Of a stretch of 43,770 nucleotides of DNA, positions 1 through 7,425 are shown in pieces. The notes under the pieces are model-generated. The model saw only the letters and a program-made list of their open reading frames with translations, ran no database searches and had not been told where the DNA came from. Every line of letters begins with the position of its first letter. The first letter of the stretch is position 1. The position numbers and the translations under genes are program-made. The stretch comes from Bifidobacterium breve (lineage in GTDB: Bacteria; Actinomycetota; Thermoleophilia; Solirubrobacterales; Solirubrobacteraceae): assembly GCA_945878865.1 (NCBI GenBank), contig CAMCUD010000036.1:1-43770 (forward strand). Direction: 5' to 3'.

Positions 1-44
1 GAACGTCCGATCGCCGTTGCTATGACGACGGTGATCGGACGTTC
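1..44 (+). repeat. 44-nt hairpin repeat, copy A
   Basis: Inverted repeat with arms GAACGTCCGATCGCCGTTG and CGACGGTGATCGGACGTTC and a 6-nt loop CTATGA. The 19-bp stem has two G-T wobbles. It is identical over all 44 nt to the copy downstream of rtcB, and the next five bases (GGCCG) also match. It starts at the window edge, so its left flank and the gene it may terminate are not visible. Confidence 0.9.
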
Positions 45-64
45 GGCCGATCCATCACCGAACC

Positions 65-1345
65 ATGCCTCGCATCACCGTCATCGGGCCGCACGAGGCC
101 CGCACCATCGAGCAGCTCGAGCGCTGCGTCGCCGCCGAGGACGGCGCTGTCGGCGTCCTGTGCGCGGACGGCCACGTCGGCTACTCGCAGCCGATCGGCG
201 GCGCCGTGGGCTACCGCAACCACATCTCCCCGTCCGGCGTCGGCTACGACATCGGCTGCGGCAACAAGGCCGTCCGGACGGACCTGCGGGCCGAGGACGT
301 CGTCGCCGACATCCCGCGCCTCATGGACGAGATCGTCGCGCGGATCAGCTTCGGCGTCGGCCGGCGCAACGACGAGCCCGTCGAGCACCCGGTGCTCGAC
401 GCGATCGCCGCTGCCGACTTCGCGCCGCAGCGCCAGCTCCTGGATCTCGCGGCCAAGCAGCTCGGGACGGTGGGCGCCGGCAACCACTACGTCGACCTCT
501 TCGCCGATGAGGAGGGCTTCGTGTGGATCGGCGTGCACTTCGGCTCGCGAGGCTTCGGGCACAAGACGGCATCGGGCTTCCTCGCGCTCGCGCAGGGCCT
601 CCCGTTCGACGGGCGGGCCCGCGAGGGCGAGATGGACAGCCCGCCCGTGCTGCTGGCGGTCGACTCCGACCTCGGCCAGGCGTACGTCGCGGCGATGACA
701 CTCGCGGGCGCCTACGCGTACGCGGGGCGTGACGTCGTCGTCGACCGCGTGCTCGACATCCTCGGCGCCGAGGCGGTCCTCGAGGTCCACAACCACCACA
801 ACTTCGCCTGGCGCGAGCGTCACGGCGAGGACGAGCTGTGGGTCGTCCGCAAGGGCTGCACGCCCGCGTTCGCAGGTCAGCTCGGCTTCGTCGGCGCGTC
901 CATGGGCGAGGACGCGGTGATCCTCGAGGGCGTCGACACGCCGCAGTCGCGCACGGCGTTGCGCTCGACCGTCCACGGCGCGGGTCGGGCGATGAGCCGG
1001 TCCAAGGCCGCGGGCAAGCTGCGCAAGCGCTGGGTCAACAACGTGCGCGACGACGTCACGGCCTACCCGTCGGAAGCCGAGGCGCTCGCCGCGCCCGGGG
1101 CGACCAAGGCGCGGAAGGTCCTCACGCGGGTCGGCGGCGCCGTCGACTTCGCGGCGGTGCAGCGCGAGTTGCGCGAGCAGCGGATCGAGCTCCGCGGCGG
1201 GGCCGCCGACGAGGCGCCGGCGGCCTACAAGCGCCTCGACGAGGTGCTCACCCACCACGAAGAGAGCGTCGCCGTCCGCCATCGCCTGCGGCCGATCGGG
1301 GTTGCGATGGCGCCGGCGGACACGTTCGATCCGTACAAGGACTGA
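65..1345 (+). CDS. rtcB: RtcB-family RNA-splicing ligase
   Basis: Predicted GTP- and Mn2+-dependent RNA ligase, cytoplasmic, joining 2',3'-cyclic phosphate or 3'-phosphate ends to 5'-OH ends in tRNA or RNA repair. Visible family motifs: DGHVGYSQPIGG (35-46), GVGYDIGCGN (58-67, with metal-binding Asp62 and Cys65), GAGNH (137-141), VHFGSRG (about 156), VHNHHNF (about 241) and VHGAGRAMSR, whose His (about 304) aligns with the guanylylated histidine of the family. At 426 aa it is close to normal bacterial length. The ATG follows copy A by 20 nt and no strong ribosome binding site is seen. The gene stands alone: no archease or RtcR regulator is nearby in the window. Hairpin repeats flank it on both sides. 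The family call is secure; the RNA substrate is unknown. Confidence 0.93.
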   Translation: MPRITVIGPHEARTIEQLERCVAAEDGAVGVLCADGHVGYSQPIGGAVGYRNHISPSGVGYDIGCGNKAVRTDLRAEDVVADIPRLMDEIVARISFGVGRRNDEPVEHPVLDAIAAADFAPQRQLLDLAAKQLGTVGAGNHYVDLFADEEGFVWIGVHFGSRGFGHKTASGFLALAQGLPFDGRAREGEMDSPPVLLAVDSDLGQAYVAAMTLAGAYAYAGRDVVVDRVLDILGAEAVLEVHNHHNFAWRERHGEDELWVVRKGCTPAFAGQLGFVGASMGEDAVILEGVDTPQSRTALRSTVHGAGRAMSRSKAAGKLRKRWVNNVRDDVTAYPSEAEALAAPGATKARKVLTRVGGAVDFAAVQRELREQRIELRGGAADEAPAAYKRLDEVLTHHEESVAVRHRLRPIGVAMAPADTFDPYKD

Positions 1346-1377
1346 ACGCGTCCGGCGCATCAGCCGCCGACCCCGCT

Positions 1378-1421
1378 GAACGTCCGATCGCCGTTGCTAT
1401 GACGACGGTGATCGGACGTTC
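1378..1421 (+). repeat. 44-nt hairpin repeat, copy B
   Basis: Identical to copy A over 44 nt, same orientation, starting 32 nt after the rtcB stop codon. Its position suits an intrinsic terminator or 3'-end stabiliser for rtcB, but no T-tract follows. A -10-like hexamer of the next gene starts 11 nt after it. Confidence 0.9.
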
Positions 1422-1432
1422 GGCCGGCGCGG

Positions 1433-1438
1433 TACGGT
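1433..1438 (+). promoter_or_regulatory. candidate -10 box TACGGT, leaderless type
   Basis: TANNNT hexamer ending 6 nt before the ATG of the downstream gene, so transcription would start at or next to the start codon. No clear -35 box is seen; the hairpin repeat occupies that area. Confidence 0.4.
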
Positions 1439-1444
1439 GCCGCG

Positions 1445-2134
1445 ATGCGCTGCCTCGGCCTCGTCAGCTTCATCGCGCTCGCCGCGGCGTTCCCCACAAC
1501 CGCCCGCGCGAGTCCCGGCGACATCGCCGCCACCCGGTCGGCGATCCGCGCGACGATGACCGCCGATCGGGAGCTGCATGCCGCGGCGCCGCGTGCCGGT
1601 GGCGCCGCGCAGGCGATCCGCCTGGCGGCCAGGCGGTGCCTGCCCGACTTCGAGCGGGTTCCGGTCGTCGAGCAGGAAACCGTGTACGGCTTCTACTTCG
1701 TCAGCCTGTCCAGCGGCCTGTGGTTCGTGGACAAGCCGATGCTGCGGCGCTGGATCGTCGACGGGCTCGCGCCGGCGGCACGGCGCAGCGCAGCGTGGCG
1801 CGACGAACGCCGGCGGCTCCTGCGCGATCTGGCCCTCGTCGATCGCATCTACAGCCTTGGCCGGCCCGACGTGTGCCCGGCGATCACCGCCTGGCGGGGC
1901 AGGGACTTCGCAGCCGACCAGCGCCCCGCCGCCATCGAAGCCATCCGCCGCGCCGTGGAGGACCCGGCGCTCAGCGTGGGCACGTCACCGGCGGCCGCAA
2001 TCGAGCGCCTGCTGCTGCACTCCGGTGATCCGCGGGCGGACCGGGTGATGTTTCTCCTCAACCGGGGCGCCGACGAGCCGGACGACCGGGTCGAGCGGCT
2101 CGACGATCCGATCGTCGACCTCTTCCGCATCTGA
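1445..2134 (+). CDS. secreted protein of unknown function
   Basis: 229 aa with a typical signal peptide (residues 1 to about 22, hydrophobic core then ARAS), so the mature protein is probably exported. I do not recognise the family. The mature part is Arg- and Asp-rich, contains two Cys (in RRCLPDF and RPDVCPAI) that could form a disulfide, and ends in an acidic, Arg-rich stretch. A TANNNT box just upstream supports this ATG. The gene follows the rtcB hairpin repeat and is followed by two small hairpins (GCCGG-GATT-CCGGC at 2146-2159 and GAACG-CCAC-CGTTC at 2161-2174), so it is probably a single transcription unit. Codon bias fits a real gene: third positions are strongly GC. Confidence 0.65.
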   Translation: MRCLGLVSFIALAAAFPTTARASPGDIAATRSAIRATMTADRELHAAAPRAGGAAQAIRLAARRCLPDFERVPVVEQETVYGFYFVSLSSGLWFVDKPMLRRWIVDGLAPAARRSAAWRDERRRLLRDLALVDRIYSLGRPDVCPAITAWRGRDFAADQRPAAIEAIRRAVEDPALSVGTSPAAAIERLLLHSGDPRADRVMFLLNRGADEPDDRVERLDDPIVDLFRI

Positions 2135-2190
2135 TCGGAGGATCGGCCGGGATTCCGGCTGAACGCCACCGTTCGGGCCGTTGGCACGAT

Positions 2191-2298
2191 TTGACAGTCT
2201 GTCAGCGGTCCGTTGTGGCGCCTCACAGAATCCTTCGGACCCGCCCACGTATCTGAAATGGTACGCGCATGGACCGCGCCGTTGGGGGTGCGCGGTCC
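2191..2298 (+). promoter_or_regulatory. candidate promoter, operator and leader hairpin of the glycosyltransferase operon
   Basis: A consensus -35 TTGACA (2191-2196) overlaps the inverted repeat TGACAG-T-CTGTCA (2192-2204), a possible operator. The -10 expected near 2213-2219 is weak (TTGTGG or TGTGGC). Further down, GGACCGCGC (2271-2279) pairs perfectly with GCGCGGTCC (2290-2298), a 9-bp hairpin ending 22 nt before the ATG. The purine run GGGGGAA (about 2309-2315) is the likely ribosome binding site. Confidence 0.4.
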
Positions 2299-2320
2299 GT
2301 CTCTGTCCGGGGGAACACAC

Positions 2321-3616
2321 ATGTCCAAGAGCAGGGCCGTCTGGCTATTCGGCGATACGCCGATCGGCGGCGTCTTCGGTGCGTCATACATGATCGAGTC
2401 GTGGAGCCGTGAGCTGCGCGACCTCGGGTGGAGGACGCGCACGTTCGTCCCCTCCGGCGCCTGGCGTGACCGCACCCGCACCGACCAGGAGGTGCGGTTC
2501 CGCAGCCTCCGTCACGTCGGCTACCGCGGCGATCACCACGCGCGGTTCTCAACGCTGCGCGAACTGCACCGCGCGCGCCACGACCTGCCGGACGTCATCC
2601 TCGTGACCACGCCTCTGCGCATCGGCCTGCTCGGCATGACGATCGCCGCGGCCCATCGGATCCCGCTCGTCATCGCCGTCTCGACGAACACGACCGGGAT
2701 GGCCGAGTACTACAGCGCCACGCGGTTCGTGGCGACGCTCTGGCCGAAGCTCGCGACCCTGCTCGCCGCGAGCCCGGCCAGCCGCCGGGCGCTCTTCCGC
2801 CTGTCGCCGCAGCTGCGCGACGGGACGACGACGCCGTCGCAGCGCGTCGCCTCGCACTGTGTCGTCGCGGTGCAGAGTGATGCCCGCCGGCTCGTCATGC
2901 TCGGCGGTGGCTCGGTCCCGCTGTACGGGGCGAGCGTGCCGGCCGAGCGGATGGTCGTCTTCCCCGCGGGCATCGATCCCCTGCCGCCCTCCCCCGCGCC
3001 CGCGGACCTGGCCTGGCGACCCGGCGCGCTGCGGGTCATCGCGGTCGGCCGGTACTCCCGCGAGAAGCGCCTGCCGGTGCTCGTCGACGCCGTCCGCGCC
3101 GCAACGGATCGCGGGGTCGACGTCCACCTCACCCTCGTCGGGCACGGCCACGAAGAGGAGGCGCTGCGCCAGCAGGCGGCACGGTTGGGCATCGCCGACC
3201 GCGTGACGCTCACCGGCCCGTACGCCCGCGCGCAGCTGCAGGGCGTCTACGCGAGCGCCGACGTGCTCGCGTTCGCCTCCACGGTCGACACCCAGGCGTT
3301 CGTGCTCAACGAGGCCGCGCACGAAGGGCTGCCGCTGCTCGTGGCCGACCCCGACGTCAACCCGGTGGTCGCCGACGGGGCCAGCGCGCTCGTCGTCGAC
3401 CAGAGTGCCGACGGGTTCGCCGGCGGGTTCGCAGCCCTGCGCGATCCGGCGCTGCGCCTGCAGCTCGGCGCCGGCGCCCGGCGCAGAGCCGCCCGGTACA
3501 CCGAGGCCGCACAGACGCGGCGGCTCTCGCATGTGCTCTGCGACGCCGCAGGCCTGCCCGTGCCGTTGCCGGCCGCGCGACGGGCCAGCACCCCGGTCCT
3601 CGCGGCGGCGGAGTAG
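2321..3616 (+). CDS. GT4-family glycosyltransferase (GT-B fold)
   Basis: 431-aa cytoplasmic or membrane-associated glycosyltransferase of the PimB/mannosyltransferase-like GT4 group. The N-terminal domain opens with a glycine-rich acceptor-side loop (DTPIGGVFGAS, about 12-22). The C-terminal Rossmann domain starts at AVGRYSREKRLPVLVDAV (about 241-258), followed by GHGHEEEAL (about 274) and VDTQAFVLNEAAHEGLPLL (about 322-340), which contains the GT4 donor-binding glutamate region. The ATG has GGGGGAA upstream and matches the family N-terminus; the open frame runs further upstream without support. The methyltransferase starts 2 nt after the stop, so the two are coupled. The sugar donor and acceptor cannot be read from sequence; a mannose-type donor is a guess from similarity. 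Confidence 0.85.
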   Translation: MSKSRAVWLFGDTPIGGVFGASYMIESWSRELRDLGWRTRTFVPSGAWRDRTRTDQEVRFRSLRHVGYRGDHHARFSTLRELHRARHDLPDVILVTTPLRIGLLGMTIAAAHRIPLVIAVSTNTTGMAEYYSATRFVATLWPKLATLLAASPASRRALFRLSPQLRDGTTTPSQRVASHCVVAVQSDARRLVMLGGGSVPLYGASVPAERMVVFPAGIDPLPPSPAPADLAWRPGALRVIAVGRYSREKRLPVLVDAVRAATDRGVDVHLTLVGHGHEEEALRQQAARLGIADRVTLTGPYARAQLQGVYASADVLAFASTVDTQAFVLNEAAHEGLPLLVADPDVNPVVADGASALVVDQSADGFAGGFAALRDPALRLQLGAGARRRAARYTEAAQTRRLSHVLCDAAGLPVPLPAARRASTPVLAAAE

Positions 3617-3618
3617 CG

Positions 3619-4263
3619 ATGGCCACCGCCGACGCCACGATCGTCGAGAAGGCGATCCACAGCTGGCTCATGCCCATCGCGTCCGTCGCGCCCGTGCCAC
3701 ACCGCCTCGCGCTCGGGTTCCTCTTGCGCGACAACGACGCGGAGATCCGCCGCGACGGCTGGGGCCGTCTCTGGGACCCGGAGGAGGCTGCGCGGTACGC
3801 CGTCGTGCGCGATGCGGTCGAGCGCTTCGCCGGCCAGGACGGGGAGGTCCTGGACGTCGGCTGCGCGCAGGGCGTCCTGCAGTGCGGGCTGCGCTACGGG
3901 CAGTACACCGGCATCGATCTCGCGCCCGAGACGATCGCCCGGGCCGCGGACCGCGCCGACGCACACACGCGGTTCCTGGTCGCCGACGCGGCCACGTACA
4001 CGCCCGGGCGCACCTACGACGCGATCGTGTTCAACGAATGCCTGTACTACCTGCGCGATCCGGTCGGCGTCGCGCAGCGCTACGTTCGCCACCTCGCACC
4101 GGGCGGCGTCATCGTCGTGTCGATGTTCGACCGCGCGTGGGCGCTGCGGCGCATCCTGCGACGGCTCGAAGCCGTGGGCCCGGTCGTCGCCGGCGCGCGG
4201 GTCATCAACCGCACGGGAGCGGCGTGGACCGTGCAGGTGCACCAGCCGGGAGGGCAGGCGTGA
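3619..4263 (+). CDS. class I SAM-dependent methyltransferase
   Basis: 214 aa. SAM-binding motif I VLDVGCAQG (about 77-85), a motif II-like acidic residue in YTGIDLAPETIARA, and a post-motif block VFNECLYYL followed by LAPGGVIVVSMFDR, which is the usual strand 5 region of methyltransferase domain 11/25 families. It starts 2 nt after the glycosyltransferase and its TGA overlaps the ATG of the next gene (TGATG), so all three form one operon. The pairing with a glycosyltransferase suggests methylation of a sugar or lipid-linked glycan, but the substrate is not shown by the sequence. Confidence 0.82.
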   Translation: MATADATIVEKAIHSWLMPIASVAPVPHRLALGFLLRDNDAEIRRDGWGRLWDPEEAARYAVVRDAVERFAGQDGEVLDVGCAQGVLQCGLRYGQYTGIDLAPETIARAADRADAHTRFLVADAATYTPGRTYDAIVFNECLYYLRDPVGVAQRYVRHLAPGGVIVVSMFDRAWALRRILRRLEAVGPVVAGARVINRTGAAWTVQVHQPGGQA

Positions 4264-5819
4264 TGCGGTGGATGATCGTCGCGCTGCTCGTCGTGCTGGC
4301 GCTTCCGGCCAGCGCGCACGCGGAGACCGTCACAACGTCACGGGCGAAGATCGACCGCGAGCCGGGAGTGCGCCTCGAGGCCTGGGTGACCAAGCCCGTG
4401 CGGCCCGCCGCGCGGCCGCGCCCGCTCGTCGTGCTGGTCGGGTCCTGGAACGGCCAGTCGTGGCTGGATCTCCTCGCGGCACGCCGCCTGGCCGGCCGCG
4501 GCTACGTCGTCGTCACGTATGCGACCCGCGGCGCGCCCGGCTCGGGCGGCTACAACAGCATGGCCGGCCCGGAGGATCTCGCCGACTCGTCGGCGGTGAT
4601 CGACTGGGCGCTGGCGAAGACGGGTGCCGACCCGGCCCGGGTCGGGGTCGGTGGCGCCTCGTACGGGGCGGGCCTGGCGCTGCTGACCGCCGAGCACGAC
4701 CCGCGGGTGCGGTCCGTCGTGGCGCTCAGCGGCTGGGGTGACCTCGCCGCGTCGCTGTACCCGGGCGAGACCCGGAACGCCGGGATCGCACGCATCATGC
4801 GCGACACCGGCAACAACGAGGGCAGCACGGACTTCCGCTTCAACGAGCGCTGGCGGATGCTGCTCAACGGCACGGACATCCCCGGTTTCCTCGCGCTCAT
4901 GCCGGCGCGGTCGCCGATCACGCGGGTCGCCGACCTCAACGATCGCGGCACCGCCGTCTACCTCGCGAACACGTGGAACGAGACCGCGTTCCCACCCGAC
5001 CAGATCATCGACTTCTACGAGCACCTGACCGGGCCGCGGCGCCTGGAGCTGCGGCCGGGCGAGCACATCAGCGCCGAGACGCCCGCGCGTTTCGGCGTCG
5101 AGAACGAGGTGTGGTCCGGCGTGATGCGGTGGTTCGACCGCACGCTGGCCTCCGGCGACCCGTCACAGGGCGGCTCGGGGATCTGGCTGCGCCCGCGCAG
5201 CTCGGGCACGATGCACGCGGCCGAGACCTACGCCGACTGGTCGCAGGTCGGCCCGGGGCGCACGACGTTCCAGCTCGGAGCGGGCACGCTCGGCGACACC
5301 CCGGCTGACCGCGCGTGGCGCATGCAGGTCAACCCGGGCCGCGACCCGGCGCTGCAGGTCGGCATCCCGATCGTGTCGCACTTCGCCGAGTCCTACGCGC
5401 TCTCGCCGCCGTGGACCTCCCTCAAGCTCATCTCGCGGACGAGCAACGGCGTGTTCACGAGCCCGCCGCTGACCGCGCCGTTGCTCGTGCGCGGGCGCCC
5501 GCGGCTGAAGGTCACGCTGACGCCGTCGGCGTCGAAGGCGACGATCATCGTGCACCTTCTCGACGTCGCCCGCGACGGGCGCGCCTACCAGGTCCTTCAC
5601 GAGCCGCATACCTGGCGCGGAGTCACGCCGGGCGCGCCGATCACCGTCGACATGCCGCTGCGCAGCACCGCCTACGACATGCCTCCGGGACACCGGCTCG
5701 TCGTCGCGATCTCGACGTGGGACCTCCTCTACTACCTCGACACGAACCCACGGGGCGCGCCGCTGACCTTCAGCGGCGGTCAGCAGGCGCCGGCGACGCT
5801 GGAGGTGCCCACGCGATGA
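4263..5819 (+). CDS. exported CocE/NonD-type alpha/beta hydrolase with X-Pro peptidase C-terminal domain
   Basis: 518 aa. Signal peptide at residues 1 to about 20 (MRWMIVALLVVLALPASAHA). The alpha/beta hydrolase core carries the nucleophile elbow GGASYGAG (Ser133) after GYVVVTYATRGAPGSGG, typical of the S15 dipeptidyl peptidase/cocaine esterase group. From about residue 390 a beta-sandwich follows (KVTLTPSASKATIIVHLLD to GHRLVVAISTW), matching the X-Pro dipeptidyl-peptidase C-terminal domain. The frame is open well upstream, but the ATG overlapping the methyltransferase stop is chosen because the signal peptide begins there. It is probably an esterase, amidase or aminopeptidase acting outside the membrane. 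Its stop lies 5 nt from the convergent stop of the next gene. Confidence 0.82.
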   Translation: MRWMIVALLVVLALPASAHAETVTTSRAKIDREPGVRLEAWVTKPVRPAARPRPLVVLVGSWNGQSWLDLLAARRLAGRGYVVVTYATRGAPGSGGYNSMAGPEDLADSSAVIDWALAKTGADPARVGVGGASYGAGLALLTAEHDPRVRSVVALSGWGDLAASLYPGETRNAGIARIMRDTGNNEGSTDFRFNERWRMLLNGTDIPGFLALMPARSPITRVADLNDRGTAVYLANTWNETAFPPDQIIDFYEHLTGPRRLELRPGEHISAETPARFGVENEVWSGVMRWFDRTLASGDPSQGGSGIWLRPRSSGTMHAAETYADWSQVGPGRTTFQLGAGTLGDTPADRAWRMQVNPGRDPALQVGIPIVSHFAESYALSPPWTSLKLISRTSNGVFTSPPLTAPLLVRGRPRLKVTLTPSASKATIIVHLLDVARDGRAYQVLHEPHTWRGVTPGAPITVDMPLRSTAYDMPPGHRLVVAISTWDLLYYLDTNPRGAPLTFSGGQQAPATLEVPTR

Positions 5820-5824
5820 GCCGC

Positions 5825-6661
5825 TCAGCCCAGGCGCCAGACCGGCTCGCCGCCACGACGCTCGTGCTGGCGGCGCAGGACGCGCGGCAGGGACCGCGCG
5901 AGCGGGCCGAGCAGCGCGGCCTGGGACCGATAGGCCGCAACGGCGCGGAGCTTCACGTCCTCGAACCCGCGAACCGGAACGACGTCGGCACGCCACGGGG
6001 TCGTGGCGACCGCCGGCGCGTAGCGCTCGAGCGTCGGACCGCGCCCGACCGCGCCCAGCGCTCCGAGCGCGGGCAGGCCCGCGGGAACCGCCAGCCCCGG
6101 GGAGTCGCGCAGCGCGCGCGGCGCCCGGACCGTGACCGGGTGACGCTGGCGGGCGCGCTCGCTCAGCGCGTAGAAGTCCTCGTAGAACGTGACCCGGCGC
6201 TGGCCACCCTCGTCCTCCATAGCCCGCCACGTCGCCAGCGCCAGCTCGACGTGGTCGACGTGTCCGCCGACGCCCAGCGGGGCGTACACGCCGGCGCCCG
6301 GCCGTGCGAGCGCCTCGGCGACGATCGCGCGCACCTCGTCGAGCCGCGCGAAGCCCGACACGTCGGGCGGCGTGCGGAACACCCCGGTTACCCCGCGAAC
6401 TGGCGGCTCGCGCCAGATCCGCTCCCACACGCCCAGATGGCGGGGGCGGGCACCGAGCATGGCGAGCGCCGCCTCGTCCTCGGCCCGGCGGGTCGCGTAA
6501 TCGCCGAACGGCCGCTGGGCCGGCGGGATCTCCTCCAGCGGCGGCCCGGCGGTGTAGACCGTCCAGACCTCGACCTCGTGACCTTCGGCCACCCAGCCGG
6601 CGATGGCCGCCCCGAGCGACAGGACGGCGTCGTCGAGGTGGGGCGACAGGACGATGATCAC
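5825..6661 (-). CDS. PIG-L/LmbE-family deacetylase (first of a pair)
   Basis: 278 aa. The N-terminus has the zinc-binding motif SPHLDDAVLS (6-15), and GVGGHVDHVEL provides the third zinc ligand region, so it is a LmbE-like metal-dependent N-deacetylase of the type acting on GlcNAc-linked lipids, mycothiol precursors or sugars. I chose the GTG that overlaps the TGA of the upstream PIG-L gene (GTGA) because it sits 5 residues before SPHLDD; an ATG 45 nt further upstream would lie inside the upstream gene. It is translationally coupled to the second PIG-L protein. The 3' end faces the CocE hydrolase: the two stop codons form the 11-bp palindrome TGAGCCGCTCA. Confidence 0.83.
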   Translation of the reverse strand: MIIVLSPHLDDAVLSLGAAIAGWVAEGHEVEVWTVYTAGPPLEEIPPAQRPFGDYATRRAEDEAALAMLGARPRHLGVWERIWREPPVRGVTGVFRTPPDVSGFARLDEVRAIVAEALARPGAGVYAPLGVGGHVDHVELALATWRAMEDEGGQRRVTFYEDFYALSERARQRHPVTVRAPRALRDSPGLAVPAGLPALGALGAVGRGPTLERYAPAVATTPWRADVVPVRGFEDVKLRAVAAYRSQAALLGPLARSLPRVLRRQHERRGGEPVWRLG

Positions 6662-7425
6662 GCGGGCGCTCCCAGCAGGGTGCGCGCCGAGGGCGCCGCC
6701 AGCCACACGCCGGCGTCGAGGCCCGACGCGGCGGCGCCATCCAGCGCGGCGGCGGGATCCAGGCAGCGCGCGGCCGCGAGCGGCCAGTCGGTGGCCGTGT
6801 CCGTCAGCAGCTCGCAGAACACTTCGGAGCGCGCAGCGTGAAGGCTGGGCGACCCGAATCCCAGCACGCGCTCGGGGCCGGTGATGGCGTGCATCGCGGT
6901 CCGCAGCTCGAGCAGCGCGCGGTAGTCGTTACGCGCGAGCTCGCCCTCGTGCGCGGCCAGCGCGTGGGCCGCGCGGCCGACGACATCCTCGTCGAGCTCG
7001 ACGAGCAGCGTCGGCGGCGTCGCGTCGCCCCAGAGGTTCCACAGCCACCACCGCGGCCGGACAGGGCGCTCCGCGAGCGTGGCCGCGGTGGCCCGACCGA
7101 CGGCCTCGTGTCCGGGATGTTCGTCGTGCGGGCTCGGCCCGACGAGCAGCTCGGGCGCGAGGTCGTCCATGGCATCGGCGATGTCGCCGGCGAGCGCCGC
7201 GGCCTCCATCGGCGCGCGCGCCGACGGAGCGATGCGCAGGCCGAAGCCGGCTCGCGCGCACGCTTCCTCCAGTTCCTCCTGGCGGCGCGCGCGCTGCGCG
7301 GGGCGCCCCAGGGAACAGGCGAGGTTGACGACGTCCCAGCCGGCGTCGCGCAGCCGCAGCAGCGTCCCGCCCGCGGGCAGCAGCTCGTCGTCGGGATGCG
7401 GGGCGAGATGCAGGACCGTCGGCAC
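6658..7425 (-). CDS. PIG-L/LmbE-family deacetylase (second of a pair)
   Basis: 255 aa. Zinc motif APHPDDELLPAGG (8-20) and the second motif SPHDEHPGHEAV in mid-protein are both complete, so this should be an active metal-dependent deacetylase. The GTG start is supported by a -10 box TAGGGT exactly 7 nt upstream, which predicts a leaderless mRNA. It overlaps the following PIG-L gene by 4 nt. The two paralogues are clearly diverged, so they probably deacetylate different substrates or act in sequence. The 5' end overlaps the 5' end of the divergent esterase gene by 18 bp if the esterase start is right. Confidence 0.83.
   Translation of the reverse strand: MPTVLHLAPHPDDELLPAGGTLLRLRDAGWDVVNLACSLGRPAQRARRQEELEEACARAGFGLRIAPSARAPMEAAALAGDIADAMDDLAPELLVGPSPHDEHPGHEAVGRATAATLAERPVRPRWWLWNLWGDATPPTLLVELDEDVVGRAAHALAAHEGELARNDYRALLELRTAMHAITGPERVLGFGSPSLHAARSEVFCELLTDTATDWPLAAARCLDPAAALDGAAASGLDAGVWLAAPSARTLLGAPA

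Noticed and set aside
20-1360. Long open frame on the minus strand opposite rtcB (446 codons)
   Set aside because: It is a GC-rich shadow of the rtcB frame, Arg/Asp/Val-rich without domains, and rtcB motifs on the plus strand are unambiguous. Similar shadows throughout were dropped.
1849-2481. Minus-strand frame of 210 codons spanning the glycosyltransferase start
   Set aside because: It crosses the plus-strand promoter region and two real plus-strand genes, with no homology pattern.
3405-4262. N-terminal extension of the CocE-type hydrolase frame
   Set aside because: The open frame continues upstream but overlaps the methyltransferase; the signal peptide begins at the ATG that overlaps the methyltransferase stop.
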